A stretch of DNA of 64,000 bases from Rhizobium sp. RU20A (GTDB lineage Bacteria; Pseudomonadota; Alphaproteobacteria; Rhizobiales; Rhizobiaceae). The position numbers were made by a program, and so were the translations under genes. Positions 18,420-28,501 of this stretch are shown here, one piece after another. The stretch lies in assembly GCF_900155885.1 (NCBI RefSeq), contig NZ_FTMB01000006.1, positions 202,537 through 266,536 on the forward strand, read 5' to 3'. Below the pieces are notes generated by a model, which was not told the DNA's origin, made no database searches, and saw only the letters and a program-made list of their open reading frames with translations. Every line of letters begins with the position of its first letter. Position 1 is the first letter of the stretch.

Positions 18420-18504
18420 CGTCATCCTCGGGCTTGACCCGAGGATGTACGCCTCACTCTCAGCGGTCGCCGCATGGATGCTCGGGGCAAGCCCGAGCAT
18501 GACG
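18420..18504. repeat. Bipartite inverted intergenic repeat, copy 3
   Basis: The arms CGTCATCCTCGGGCTTGACC... (18420) and ...GGGCAAGCCCGAGCATGACG (ending 18504) match the family at 10080, 13431 and 22135. The copy occupies the 250-bp gap between the DsbA-like gene and smc. Confidence 0.78.
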
Positions 18505-18600
18505 GCGGAGGAGGATGGCGCGTCGCAATGCGCTGGCGCGCCACCGCCACCGCCGCGCGCCCCTTTTGCCTTCCACCGCAAGGCTTGCTAGGTGTTGCCC

Positions 18601-21600
18601 ATGAAGTTCACCAAGCTACGCCTCCTCGGCTTCAAATCCTTCGTCGAGCCCGCCGAATTCGTCATCGAGCGGGGCCTGACGGGCGTGGTCGGGCCGAATG
18701 GCTGCGGCAAGTCGAACCTCGTCGAGGCGCTGCGCTGGGTGATGGGGGAAAACTCCTACAAGAACATGCGCGCCTCGGGCATGGACGACGTGATCTTCTC
18801 CGGCTCCGGCAATCGCCCGGCCCGCAACACGGCCGAAGTCGGCCTCTTCCTCGACAATGCCGACCGCACCGCGCCTGCCGCCTTCAACGATGCCGACGAG
18901 ATCCAGGTAACGCGCCGCATCGAGCGCGAGCAGGGCTCGGTCTACCGCATCAACGGCAAGGAAGCCCGCGCCAAAGATGTGCAACTGCTCTTTGCCGATG
19001 CCTCCACCGGCGCCCGCTCGCCCTCCATGGTGGGGCAGGGGCGCATCGGCGAGCTGATCGCCGCAAAGCCCCAGGCGCGCCGGCAACTGCTGGAAGAAGC
19101 CGCCGGCATTTCCGGCCTGCATTCGCGCCGCCACGAGGCGGAGCTGCGCCTGCGCGGTGCCGAGACCAACCTTGAGCGTCTCGAGGACGTCACGAGCCAG
19201 CTCGAAAGCCAGATCGAGAGCCTGAAGCGCCAGTCGCGGCAGGCCAATCGCTTCAAGGCGCTCTCGGCCGATATCCGCCGCAACGAGGCGATCCTGCTGC
19301 ACATTCGCTGGATGCAGGCCAAGGAGGCCGAAGCCGAGGCCGACAGCCAGCTGAACCAGATCACGTCGCTGACCGCCGAGAAGGCGCAGGCCCAGATGAA
19401 TGCGGCCAAGCACCAGGCGGTCGTGGCGCTGCGCCTGCCGGAGCTGCGCGAGGAAGAGGCGAAAGCCGCCGCCGCCCTGCAACGTCTGCAGATCGCCGGG
19501 CGGCAGCTGGAGGAGGATGCCGGCCGCATCCTCAAGCGCCGCGACGAGTTGCAGCGCCGGCTGGCCCAGCTTGCCGAAGACATCCGCCGCGAAGAGCGTC
19601 TGGCCGCCGACAATGCCGGCAGCCTGGAGCGTCTCGACCGGGAGGAGGCCGAACTGGCCGATTTCCTCGCCGATGCCGGGGATGCGGCCATCGAGGCGCA
19701 GGAGCGGCTGGGCGAAGCCAGCGAGAAGCTCGCCGAAAGCGAACGGCGCCTGGCGCTTGCCACCGCCGAGCGCGCCGAGGCGCAGGCGCTGCGCAATCAG
19801 GTGGAACGGCGCATGCGCGACCTTTCCGATCGCCGCGCCCGGCTCGATCGCCAGCTTTCCACCGAGCGCTCGGATCTCGAGGCCCTCGACGAAAAGCTCG
19901 CCGTCATGCCCGATCCCGAGGAGCGCCGCGAGGCGGTGGAGGCGGCTGAAGGCGCCATCGAGACCGCCGAGGAAACGCTTGGTGCCATCGAGGATGCGCT
20001 GTCCGCTGCCCGTGCCGATGAAGCGGCCGCCCGTCCGCCGGTGGACCGGGCCCGCGCCGAGGCCAATGCGCTGGAGACCGAAGCCCGCACCATCCGCCGC
20101 ATGCTGGAGGCCGTCGCCGGTGCGGGGGCTGCAACGCCCGTCGTCGACGCGATCGTTGTTGACCGCGGCTTCGAAACCGCACTCGGCGCTGCCCTGGGAG
20201 ATGGCCTCGAAGCGCCGCTAGATGAGGCCGCCCCCGCCCACTGGCGCATGCCGGGCGATGGCGCGGACGATCCGGCCCTGCCGGAGGGTGTCACCCCGCT
20301 CGCCACCCATGTGCGCGGCCCGGCCGAGCTTTCCCGGGTGCTGGCCCAGATCGGCCTTGTCGCCGACGAAGCGGAAGCCGCGCGGCTGCAGCGCTCCCTG
20401 TCTGCCGGTCAGGTGCTCGTCACCCGCGACGGCGCCGTCTTCCGCTGGGATGGACACGTGGCCGGCGCCGACGCGCCGAGTGCGGCCGCCCTCCGGCTCG
20501 GCCAGAAGAACCGGCTGAAGGAGCTGGAAGCCGAAATCGAAGAGGCGGGCGCCCGCGTCGAGACGGCGGAGGAGGCACTGGCCGCCGCCGGCGAACGTGT
20601 GCGCCGCGAGGACGAGCGCCTGCGCCTTGCCCGCGACGAGATGCGCCTTCTGCAACGCCGCGTCACGGAAGCCCGCGAGGCGCTCGCCGCCGCCGAGCGT
20701 GCCGCCGGTGACCTGATGCGCCGCCGCGCCGTCGCTGCCGAAGCCCTCTCGCGCACGCAGGCGCAGGCCGAGGAACTGGCGGAGGAGACCGAGGAGGCCG
20801 CCGCCGCGCTTGCCGATGCGCCTGATCTCACCGACCTCGACCTGCAACTGCGCGTGTTGACCGCCGAAGTTGCGACCGACCGCGCGGCGGTCGCAGAGGC
20901 GCGCGCCGCCTATGACGGTCTTGCCCGCGAAAACGAGGCGCGCCGCCGCCGCATCGCCGCCATCACCCTTGAGCGCGAGACCTGGAAAGTGCGCGCGGCG
21001 AGCGCCGCCGAGCAGGTGGAGACGCTGCGCGAGCGCGAGGCCGAGGCGCGCGAGGAGCTGGAAGAGTTGCTCGACGCCCCCGACGCCTTCGAGGACCAGC
21101 GCCGTGCCTTGATGGCGGAACTGTCGAAAGCCGAGGCCGTGCGTCGCGAGGCCGGCGACCGGCTGGCCGAGGCCGACACGCGGGTGCGCGAGGCCGACCG
21201 CCTTGCGACGCTTGCCCTTTCCGAACTTGCAGAGGTGCGCGAGCGGCGCGGCCGCGCCGAAGAGCGCCTGCTGTCCAGCCGCGAAAAGCGCATCGAGGCC
21301 GAGGCCCGCATTCGCGACACCGTGCAATGCGCCCCGCAGGAGATCATCCGCCTGACGGGGCTGACGCCCGAAGCGCCGCTGCCCGACCTCAGGAACATCG
21401 AGCGCGAGGTGGACCGTCTCAAGATGGAGCGCGAGCGCCTCGGCCCCGTCAACCTGCGTGCCGAGGAAGAACAGAAAGAGCTCTCGGACCGTCTGAGCGC
21501 GCTCAACACCGAGCGGGAAGACATTATCGAGGCGATCCGCAAGCTGCGCGCCGCCATCCAGAACCTCAACCGCGAGGGAAGGGAGCGGCTGCTGGCGGCC

Positions 21601-22065
21601 TTCGATGTCGTCAACGTGCAGTTCCAGCGCCTCTTCACCCACCTCTTCAATGGCGGCACGGCCGAGCTTCAGCTGATCGAGAGCGAGGATCCGCTCGAAG
21701 CCGGTCTCGAAATCCTGGCGCGCCCGCCGGGCAAGAAGCCGCAGACCATGACGCTGCTCTCCGGCGGCGAGCAGGCGCTGACCGCCATGGCGCTGATCTT
21801 CGCCGTCTTCCTCACCAATCCCGCGCCGATCTGCGTGCTGGACGAGGTGGATGCGCCGCTCGACGACCACAATGTGGAGCGCTATTGCAACCTGATGGAC
21901 GAAATGGCGGCCTCCACCGAAACCCGCTTCGTCATCATCACCCACAACCCCATCACCATGGCCCGCATGAACCGCCTCTACGGCGTCACCATGGCCGAAC
22001 AGGGCGTCAGCCAACTCGTCAGCGTCGACCTCCAGACGGCGGAGCGGCTGCGCGAGGCGGTGTGA
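18601..22065 (+). CDS. smc: Chromosome segregation protein SMC
   Basis: This 1154-residue ATPase compacts and segregates the chromosome. The Walker A motif is GPNGCGKSNLVEALRWVMGE near residue 33. Two long coiled coils flank a hinge region (about residues 500-620). The C-terminal head has LSGGEQALTAMALIFAVF (signature) and VLDEVDAPLDDHNVERY (Walker B). ATG at 18601 has AGGTG 6 nt upstream; a GTG at 18592 would add three residues. Length and domain order are normal for alphaproteobacteria. It is the last gene of the mutY-to-smc group. Confidence 0.96.
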   Translation: MKFTKLRLLGFKSFVEPAEFVIERGLTGVVGPNGCGKSNLVEALRWVMGENSYKNMRASGMDDVIFSGSGNRPARNTAEVGLFLDNADRTAPAAFNDADEIQVTRRIEREQGSVYRINGKEARAKDVQLLFADASTGARSPSMVGQGRIGELIAAKPQARRQLLEEAAGISGLHSRRHEAELRLRGAETNLERLEDVTSQLESQIESLKRQSRQANRFKALSADIRRNEAILLHIRWMQAKEAEAEADSQLNQITSLTAEKAQAQMNAAKHQAVVALRLPELREEEAKAAAALQRLQIAGRQLEEDAGRILKRRDELQRRLAQLAEDIRREERLAADNAGSLERLDREEAELADFLADAGDAAIEAQERLGEASEKLAESERRLALATAERAEAQALRNQVERRMRDLSDRRARLDRQLSTERSDLEALDEKLAVMPDPEERREAVEAAEGAIETAEETLGAIEDALSAARADEAAARPPVDRARAEANALETEARTIRRMLEAVAGAGAATPVVDAIVVDRGFETALGAALGDGLEAPLDEAAPAHWRMPGDGADDPALPEGVTPLATHVRGPAELSRVLAQIGLVADEAEAARLQRSLSAGQVLVTRDGAVFRWDGHVAGADAPSAAALRLGQKNRLKELEAEIEEAGARVETAEEALAAAGERVRREDERLRLARDEMRLLQRRVTEAREALAAAERAAGDLMRRRAVAAEALSRTQAQAEELAEETEEAAAALADAPDLTDLDLQLRVLTAEVATDRAAVAEARAAYDGLARENEARRRRIAAITLERETWKVRAASAAEQVETLREREAEAREELEELLDAPDAFEDQRRALMAELSKAEAVRREAGDRLAEADTRVREADRLATLALSELAEVRERRGRAEERLLSSREKRIEAEARIRDTVQCAPQEIIRLTGLTPEAPLPDLRNIEREVDRLKMERERLGPVNLRAEEEQKELSDRLSALNTEREDIIEAIRKLRAAIQNLNREGRERLLAAFDVVNVQFQRLFTHLFNGGTAELQLIESEDPLEAGLEILARPPGKKPQTMTLLSGGEQALTAMALIFAVFLTNPAPICVLDEVDAPLDDHNVERYCNLMDEMAASTETRFVIITHNPITMARMNRLYGVTMAEQGVSQLVSVDLQTAERLREAV

Positions 22066-22134
22066 GGGGTACAAGGCGGGTGCCCACGCGCAAAGCGCAG
22101 ATGCTGCGCTTCAATCCTTGAGGTCGCCGATGCG

Positions 22135-22310
22135 TGTAGGATGTCACGGGCCAAGCCCGAGGACGACGTGGCGCGTGCGTTGGGTCCCGCCTTCTCCGTC
22201 GCGCTTCGGGCACACACCCAACCCGCCGTCATCCTCGGGCTTGACCCGAGGATCCATTCACAAGTGATATCAGTGCCTTATGGATGGTCGGGTCAAGCCC
22301 GACCATGACG
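22135..22310. repeat. Bipartite inverted intergenic repeats, copy 4 plus an extra arm
   Basis: The arms at 22227-22260 (CGTCATCCTCGGGCTTGACC...) and 22281-22310 (GGTCGGGTCAAGCCCGACCA...) form one full copy of the family. A diverged additional arm lies at about 22135-22169. They fill the space between the convergent smc and FabMG-like genes. In the last arm both sides of the stem have changed (GGTC/GACC instead of GCTC/GAGC), so pairing is conserved. Confidence 0.75.
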
Positions 22311-22325
22311 GGGAGTGTGGCGCAC

Positions 22326-23645
22326 TCACCTCGCCGCGTTGATCTGCTTTGCCACCACATCGTGGTTGAGCCAGAGAACGGGGCCGGAGGGGTTGGCGAC
22401 TTCGCCGAAGATCAGGGCACCGGTGGCCTCGACCACGAGCGCGCTCAGGCGGTCGGAAATCAGCGCCTTGCCGTCCTTGTGCATCTGCGCGATGGCGTTG
22501 GAGGTCTCGATGGTGATGTCCGACTGGCCCTGGCTGTTCGGCATCGGCCAGTTGTTGAAGTCGTAGAAGGGCTTCATGACGTCGCTGACCTGGAAATCGG
22601 CGATCGCCTTCAAAACGTCGTCGATGCTGTGGCCCTCCGACAGAAGGCTCTCGCACTCCTGCCAGATCCGCTCGGCGCGCGCGCCGCCATTTTCCTTCTT
22701 CAGCGCCTTGAGAAGCGGCAGCAGGGGCAGCTCGATACCGGCAAAGACATCGGAGGAATTGGTGCGGATTTCCGGGCAGTTGAAGACGGTCGCCTTGATG
22801 CCGGCGGCAAAAGCCTCCTCGGCGATCGCCTCGAGCTTCATCTTCGCATAGCCCTGCGTATAGTTCGTATAGGTCTGCCAGCGATAGTCGTCGCCGATCA
22901 GGATGCCGGTGCCGTGATAGCCGTAGGCCGAATAGCGCACCTGTCCGCCGCTCTTTTCGATGCGCGCGCGAATGGCGGCGCTGCCCTCGATCAGGTGGCG
23001 GAAGCTGTTGGCCGAGACCTCGTCGAAATTCTGCAGGATCAGCTTGCCCATGTCGCTGTCGAGCAGCACCTGCGAGGACATGTGGCGGGCGCCGCGCCCC
23101 TTGTAGATTCGGTTGGCGATGACGAGGAAGACCTTGGCCTTCGGGATGCCGCCGGCCATCGTGTGGGCAAAATGCACGTTCTTGCCATCGGCGATCATGC
23201 CGTCGAGTTCGCGCATGATCTCGGCAACCGCGCCCTTGAAGCGCTCCACACCCACCGCGCGGCAGCGTTCGATCTGCGCCCAGTCGAGCTTGGCCGTCTC
23301 CCAGGTCTCCAGCGTCAGCGGCGCGAGCAGGTCGGTCGGCGTCGGCTCGCCGGCAGGTGCATCAAGGTCGAAACCGGCCATGGCCGGCACGTTGATGATC
23401 CGCCCGCCGAGATTGGCTTCGGCCTCGGCCAGCTCCTCGGGCGTCAGCGCGCGCAAGCGGTTGGCCTCGTCGCGCCGACCGACGGTGATGCCGATGATCT
23501 CCATGCCGGCCTTTTTCGCCTGGTCGAGGAGGCCCGTGACATAGCCACGCCCGAACAGTTCTCCGAAAAGCACAAACACGTCGCCCTTCCGGTAAAGGTT
23601 GTTGTGCGGGATCTCGGTCAGGGAAACAGGGCTGTTCACGGTCAT
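22326..23645 (-). CDS. FabMG-like enoyl-ACP reductase family protein
   Basis: This 439-residue protein resembles the rhizobial family now named enoyl-ACP reductase FabMG. It opens with a nucleotide-binding-like strand-loop (DVFVLFGELFGRGYVTGLLDQAKKAG), followed by IIGITVGRRDEANRLR. The centre has SAYGYHGTGILIGDDYRWQTYTNYTQGYAKMKLEAIAE, which fits a Tyr-x(n)-Lys reductase active site (inference). If right, it reduces enoyl-ACP in fatty-acid synthesis. The ATG at 23645 gives the expected N-terminus; no strong ribosome-binding site is seen. The name comes from memory of annotated homologues, not a search. Confidence 0.6.
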   Translation of the reverse strand: MTVNSPVSLTEIPHNNLYRKGDVFVLFGELFGRGYVTGLLDQAKKAGMEIIGITVGRRDEANRLRALTPEELAEAEANLGGRIINVPAMAGFDLDAPAGEPTPTDLLAPLTLETWETAKLDWAQIERCRAVGVERFKGAVAEIMRELDGMIADGKNVHFAHTMAGGIPKAKVFLVIANRIYKGRGARHMSSQVLLDSDMGKLILQNFDEVSANSFRHLIEGSAAIRARIEKSGGQVRYSAYGYHGTGILIGDDYRWQTYTNYTQGYAKMKLEAIAEEAFAAGIKATVFNCPEIRTNSSDVFAGIELPLLPLLKALKKENGGARAERIWQECESLLSEGHSIDDVLKAIADFQVSDVMKPFYDFNNWPMPNSQGQSDITIETSNAIAQMHKDGKALISDRLSALVVEATGALIFGEVANPSGPVLWLNHDVVAKQINAAR

Positions 23646-23907
23646 GTTCGAATCCAGAATACGAGTGTCAGGCAAAGCCAGTACCGAAGAGTGGGCCGCA
23701 GCGCACCCTCTGCAATCACTTTCCAAGGTCATTTTGAGTGACGGTTCATCGCAATCCGTGATGGGAGCGGCTCCGACATCGGTGCAAACGCGCGGCTGCA
23801 AGAGGTGCGGCCGGATGGAACTTTTGCTGCGGTGCCGCATTCTAGAGCGCGCAATCCATCGCCTAAAGGCCTGGGTTTGCGTGAACAGAACCCGAAGGAC
23901 CCATTTC

Positions 23908-24054
23908 ATGAACAAGAATGCCCTCTACCTCATCATCGGCGCCCTCATCGTCGTCGTCGCCGGCTTCTCCTACTACGCCTACGAGCAGGAAAAGCAGCCG
24001 GACGGCGTCGAGATCAAGATCGGCGAAGGCGGCGTATCGGTTCAGGAGAACTGA
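23908..24054 (+). CDS. Small single-pass membrane protein, unknown function
   Basis: This 48-residue protein starts MNKNALYLIIGALIVVVAGF. One hydrophobic helix (residues 6-22) is followed by a short acidic tail (YEQEKQPDGVEIKIGEGGVS). GAAGGA lies upstream of the ATG with about 10 nt spacing. Similar tiny proteins occur in rhizobia, but no function is known to me. It sits between the divergent FabMG-like gene and ppdK. Confidence 0.7.
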   Translation: MNKNALYLIIGALIVVVAGFSYYAYEQEKQPDGVEIKIGEGGVSVQEN

Positions 24055-24335
24055 GGGCGAGGGGCGCGCGGCAGCCTTCGACACCGCGACGTCCTTGTTT
24101 TTGCCATGTCAACGCCGCCGCGCCCGTGAAAAAGGCGCGGCGGTTTGCGTTTCTCCATTCACCCCACATTCATGCCGTCTCGCCTATGTCTGGTGCGGTC
24201 CGTGCTGCGCTGCAACGAAAACGTCAGGGAAATGACGCAATGCAGCAAGAAAGTGGCGAGCAAGGATTTTCTTCCGCGGGGGGATGCTGTAATTCTCGCC
24301 CCCGGGAGAAGTGCTTCCGGGTGGAGAGTGAAGCA

Positions 24336-27008
24336 ATGGACAAGTGGGTTTACACCTTTGGCGCGGGAAAGGCCGAGGGAAACCAGCATGATGTGGCGCG
24401 GCTGGGAGGCAAGGGCGCCAATCTCGCGGAAATGTCGACGCTCGGCCTGCCGGTGCCGCCGGGGCTGACCATCATCACGGATGCCTGCGCCGCCTATTTC
24501 GCCGGCGGCCGAACCCTGTCGGACACCCTGAAAAGCCAGGTGCGCGACGGCTTGCGCGCCATGGAGGAGATCACCGGACGCCGGTTCGGCGATGAGCGCC
24601 GTCCGCTGCTTCTGTCGGTGCGCTCCGGCGCGCGCGCCTCCATGCCGGGCATGATGGACACGGTCCTCAATCTCGGCCTCAACGACCTCTCGGTGCAGGG
24701 CCTTGGCCATGATGCCGGCGACGACCGCTTTGCCTGGGACAGCTATCGCCGATTCATCCAGATGTATGCCGATGTCGTCATGGGCCTTGATCACGAGGTC
24801 TTCGAAGAACTGCTGGAAGACGAGAAGGGCCGCCTCGGTCTCGAACACGACACGGAGCTTTCGGCCGGCGAGTGGCAGAACCTCGTGGAGCGCTACAAGA
24901 CGACCATCGAGGAGGAACTCGGCGTTCCCTTCCCGCAGGACCCCGAAACGCAGCTGTGGGGCGCCATCGGCGCCGTCTTTGCCAGCTGGACCAATGCCCG
25001 CGCCGTCACCTATCGCCAGTTGCACGGCATTCCCGCCGACTGGGGCACGGCGGTCAACGTGCAGGCCATGGTCTTCGGCAATCTCGGCAATTCCTCGGCC
25101 ACCGGCGTTGCCTTCACCCGAAATCCCTCGACCGGCGCCCATGAGCTTTACGGCGAGTTCCTCGTCAACGCGCAGGGCGAGGATGTCGTGGCCGGTATCC
25201 GCACCCCGCAGGACATCACCGAAGCCGCGCGCATCGCGTCGGGTTCCGACCGCCCCTCGCTCGAAAAGCTGATGCCGGAGGCCTTTGCCGAATTCCGCGA
25301 CATTTGCGATCGGCTGGAGCGGCACTACCGCGACATGCAGGACATGGAATTCACCATCGAGCGCGGCAAGCTGTGGATGCTGCAGACGAGGTCCGGCAAG
25401 CGCACCGCCCGCGCCGCCCTGCGCATCGCCGTCGACATGGCCGAAAGCGGCCTGATCAGCTGCGAGGAAGCGGTCACCCGCATCGATCCCGCTTCGCTCG
25501 ACCAACTGCTGCACCCGACCATCGATCCGCGCGCGCGGCGCGACATCATCGGCTCCGGCCTGCCGGCCTCGCCCGGCGCCGCCACCGGCGAGATCGTCTT
25601 CACCTCGGACGAGGCCGTGGCCGCCGAGAAGGAAGGGCGCAAGATCATTCTCGTGCGCGTCGAAACGAGCCCGGAAGATATTCACGGCATGCATGCCGCC
25701 GAAGGAATCCTCACCTCGCGCGGCGGCATGACGAGCCACGCCGCCGTCGTGGCGCGCGGCATGGGCATCCCCTGCGTGTCCGGCGCCGGCAATCTGCGTG
25801 TCGACCTGCGCAATGAAAAGCTGATCGGCGCCGGCGTCGTCCTGTCGAAGGGCGACGTCATCACCATCGACGGCTCATCCGGCCAGGTGCTGAAGGGCGA
25901 AATCCCCATGCTGCAGCCGGAGCTTTCGGGCGATTTCGGCAAGATCATGGAATGGGCCGATGCCAACCGCCGCATGACGGTGCGCACCAATTGCGAGACG
26001 CCGAACGATGCGCGCGCCGCCCGCTCCTTCGGCGCCGAGGGCATTGGCCTGTGCCGCACCGAACACATGTTCTTCGAGGGCGACCGCATCAACGTCATGC
26101 GCGAGATGATCCTCGCCGCCGACGAAACGGGCCGCCGCGCCGCGCTCGACAAGCTCCTGCCCATGCAGCGTTCGGATTTCCTCGAACTCTTCACCATCAT
26201 GCACGGCCTGCCGGTGACGATCCGCCTGCTCGACCCGCCGCTGCACGAATTCCTGCCGAAGACGGATGCTGAAATCGAGGATGTCTCGGCCCGGCTCGGC
26301 CTGTCGGCCGGCGACCTGCGCCAGCGGGTCGATGCGCTGCACGAGTTCAACCCCATGCTCGGCCATCGCGGCTGCCGCCTCGCCATCTCCCATCCGGAGA
26401 TCGTGGAGATGCAGGCCCGTGCCATCTTCGAGGCCGCCGTGGAGGCCGCCCGCGAGACGGGCGCGGCCGTGGTGCCGGAGATCATGGTGCCGCTCGTCGG
26501 CCTGCGCGCCGAGCTGGACTACGTCAAGTCGCGCATCGCCGACGTGGCCGAAAAGGTCATCGGCGAAAGCGGCATCGCCATCGACTACCTCGTGGGAACG
26601 ATGATCGAGCTGCCGCGTGCGGCGCTTCGTGCCCATTCCATCGCCGAAGTCGCCGATTTCTTCTCCTTCGGCACCAACGATCTGACGCAGACCGTCTTCG
26701 GCATCTCGCGCGATGATGCGCCGCAATTCCTCGCGACCTACATCGCCAAGGGCATCATCAAGAATGATCCCTTCGTCTCTATCGATTTCGATGGCGTCGG
26801 CGAAATGATCCGCATCGCCGCCGAGCGCGGCCGGCGCACCAAGTCCGGCCTCAAGCTCGGCATCTGCGGCGAACATGGCGGTGATCCGACCTCCATCCGC
26901 TTCTGCGAGGAGACGGGTCTCGATTACGTCTCCTGCTCCCCCTTCCGCGTCCCGATCGCCCGCCTCGCCGCCGCACAGGCCGCCATCAACGGCCGACCGA
27001 AGGGGTAG
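24336..27008 (+). CDS. ppdK: Pyruvate, phosphate dikinase
   Basis: This 890-residue enzyme interconverts pyruvate + ATP + Pi and phosphoenolpyruvate + AMP + PPi. The nucleotide-binding domain includes LLSVRSGARASMPGMMDTVLNLG. The phosphohistidine loop is GGMTSHAAVVARGMGIPC. The C-terminal PEP-binding barrel ends with GICGEHGGDP, carrying the catalytic Cys. Length and order fit the bacterial family. ATG at 24336 begins MDKWVYTFGAGKAEGN, the usual start. The roughly 280 bp upstream may carry its promoter. In rhizobia the enzyme links gluconeogenesis and the tricarboxylic acid cycle. Confidence 0.97.
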   Translation: MDKWVYTFGAGKAEGNQHDVARLGGKGANLAEMSTLGLPVPPGLTIITDACAAYFAGGRTLSDTLKSQVRDGLRAMEEITGRRFGDERRPLLLSVRSGARASMPGMMDTVLNLGLNDLSVQGLGHDAGDDRFAWDSYRRFIQMYADVVMGLDHEVFEELLEDEKGRLGLEHDTELSAGEWQNLVERYKTTIEEELGVPFPQDPETQLWGAIGAVFASWTNARAVTYRQLHGIPADWGTAVNVQAMVFGNLGNSSATGVAFTRNPSTGAHELYGEFLVNAQGEDVVAGIRTPQDITEAARIASGSDRPSLEKLMPEAFAEFRDICDRLERHYRDMQDMEFTIERGKLWMLQTRSGKRTARAALRIAVDMAESGLISCEEAVTRIDPASLDQLLHPTIDPRARRDIIGSGLPASPGAATGEIVFTSDEAVAAEKEGRKIILVRVETSPEDIHGMHAAEGILTSRGGMTSHAAVVARGMGIPCVSGAGNLRVDLRNEKLIGAGVVLSKGDVITIDGSSGQVLKGEIPMLQPELSGDFGKIMEWADANRRMTVRTNCETPNDARAARSFGAEGIGLCRTEHMFFEGDRINVMREMILAADETGRRAALDKLLPMQRSDFLELFTIMHGLPVTIRLLDPPLHEFLPKTDAEIEDVSARLGLSAGDLRQRVDALHEFNPMLGHRGCRLAISHPEIVEMQARAIFEAAVEAARETGAAVVPEIMVPLVGLRAELDYVKSRIADVAEKVIGESGIAIDYLVGTMIELPRAALRAHSIAEVADFFSFGTNDLTQTVFGISRDDAPQFLATYIAKGIIKNDPFVSIDFDGVGEMIRIAAERGRRTKSGLKLGICGEHGGDPTSIRFCEETGLDYVSCSPFRVPIARLAAAQAAINGRPKG

Positions 27009-27240
27009 GGGGAGGCCACGGAGGCACTCGCGCGCGTTGGTGGGTTTCAGGCGCCTCAGCGCCCGTCATGGCGCACTCGATCCGGCATCCAGGCAGCCCA
27101 AGTCGTTGGGTTGAGAGATTTTTTCGACACGCAGACGCGCGCAGGCTGGATCCCGGATCGAGGCCGGTATGACGGCAAGAATCAGCAAGGTCACGATCGA
27201 TGCGCCGCCCGCCCCCGGAGAGCCGTCGCGGCGCCCGGCC

Positions 27241-27672
27241 TCAGATTTGTCCGATCACATCCAGAAACGCATCCGCGAACCGGGCGAGCCCCGCCGTCTC
27301 GGGGCCGGGCGAGAGGGTGCGGATGGTGAGACCGTCCTCTTCGAGGCAGACGAACAATGTTTCCGCCTCGCCGCCGACCCTGACCACCGCGATGCGCATG
27401 CAGCCGGCAATGAGGCCGGAGGCGGGCAGGTCGAACAGGAACGCACCGCCGATCGGCAGCGCCCGGCGCACATGTGCGACAAAGGCCTCTGCCCCGCCAC
27501 CGCTGAACCCGTCCAGCGCCAGTTCGAAGGCGATCAGATCCATCTTCAGCTGCGGCTCGGCTGCAACCGGCATGCGCACGGCCGCCTGCGGGGAGGGGCT
27601 TTTCGCAACGGCGCCGGAGGCGGCTGGGTTGGCGGCGGTATTGGCGGGGGATGCCTGAGGGGTAGCCAGCAT
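27241..27672 (-). CDS. Hypothetical protein
   Basis: This 143-residue protein has an Ala/Pro-rich first 40 residues and then a compact alternating pattern (MDLIAFELALDGFSGGGAEA, GGAFLFDLPASGLIAGCMRI, ETLFVCLEEDGLTIRTLS). The composition is protein-like and better than the opposing frame. The start at 27672 is chosen because GGAG lies 6 nt upstream. It is not recognised. It stands alone between ppdK and the 183-bp tandem repeat; the 230 bp on its ppdK side contain no gene. Confidence 0.5.
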   Translation of the reverse strand: MLATPQASPANTAANPAASGAVAKSPSPQAAVRMPVAAEPQLKMDLIAFELALDGFSGGGAEAFVAHVRRALPIGGAFLFDLPASGLIAGCMRIAVVRVGGEAETLFVCLEEDGLTIRTLSPGPETAGLARFADAFLDVIGQI

Positions 27673-27827
27673 GTCTTGCTCCATGTTGACGGCCAAACGC
27701 TGCGACCGCCCCAGCGGTTCCGCCCGTTCGGCTTGATTGTTCCCCCGATGGAGCAAAGCTCGTTAACGAGCATGGCGTTTTTACGGCGGAGGCTATGTCC
27801 GCAAGGGGAGGGCTGTGTGGCAAGGCG

Positions 27828-28320
27828 CGCTGCCCCCTCATCCGCCCTTTCGGGCACCTTGTCCCCGAGGGGAGAAGGGTTTCTGGCGATGCGCCCGCCA
27901 GACCCGCTCTTCTCCCCTCGGGGAGAAGATGCCGGCAGGCAGATGAGGGGGCGGGTGTCTGGTTCGGCGCGATGATCTCGCCTACAATTCCCCTCTCGCC
28001 GCCTCGATCGCGCTGCCCCCTCATCCGCCCTTTCGGGCACCTTCTCCCCAAGGGGAGAAGGGTTTCTGGCGATGCGCCCGCCAGACCCGCTCTTCTCCCC
28101 TCGGGGAGAAGATGCCGGCAGGCAGATGAGGGGGCGGGTGTCTGGTTCGGCGCGATGATCTCGCCTACAATTCCCCTCTCGCCGCCTCGATCGCGCTGCC
28201 CCCTCATCCGCCCTTTCGGGCACCTTCTCCCCGAGGGGAGAAGGGTTTCTGGCGATGCGCCCGCCAGACCCGCTCTTCTCCCCGCGGGGAGAAGATGCCG
28301 GCAGGCAGATGAGGGGGCTT
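27828..28320. repeat. 183-bp tandem repeat, about 2.7 copies, built from palindromic hairpins
   Basis: Units start at 27828, 28011 and 28194 (period exactly 183 bp) and are almost identical. Each holds CCCCTCATCCGCCCTTTCGG, a CTCCCC(G/A)AGGGGAG hairpin, then a second CTCCCCTCGGGGAG hairpin and an inverted copy of the first word. The third unit stops after its second hairpin. It differs from the other repeats in the window and has no spacer diversity, so it is not CRISPR. Confidence 0.88.
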
Positions 28321-28501
28321 GCTTGCCGCTGCCGTCACCATTCCCCGCCAACTTCCACGCGGCCGAGCCCCACGCCCCCACAAACCGCGAAGCCTAACCC
28401 CTTGAATTTCCCCGTTGCCCTCCGGCCGAAACCCGTTTCCGTTTCCGGCTCGATAGGCTAGGCTGGCCAAAACGGCAGGCAGGGAGTGAACCGGACCCGC
28501 G

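Noticed and set aside
20218..22074. Long minus-strand frame (618 codons) opposite smc
   Set aside because: It is a shadow frame of a GC-rich gene. The plus strand carries the full SMC motifs, and the opposing translation has no recognisable domain.
24159..25739. Minus-strand frame (526 codons) opposite ppdK
   Set aside because: Shadow of ppdK; low-complexity Ala/Gly/Arg translation and no ribosome-binding site.
27546..28223. Frames running through the 183-bp repeats on both strands
   Set aside because: They are products of the repeat having a length divisible by three and lacking stops; there is no start context and the protein is purely repetitive.
27828..28320. Possible CRISPR array
   Set aside because: Units are 183 bp, contiguous and nearly identical throughout, with no unique spacers and no cas genes nearby.
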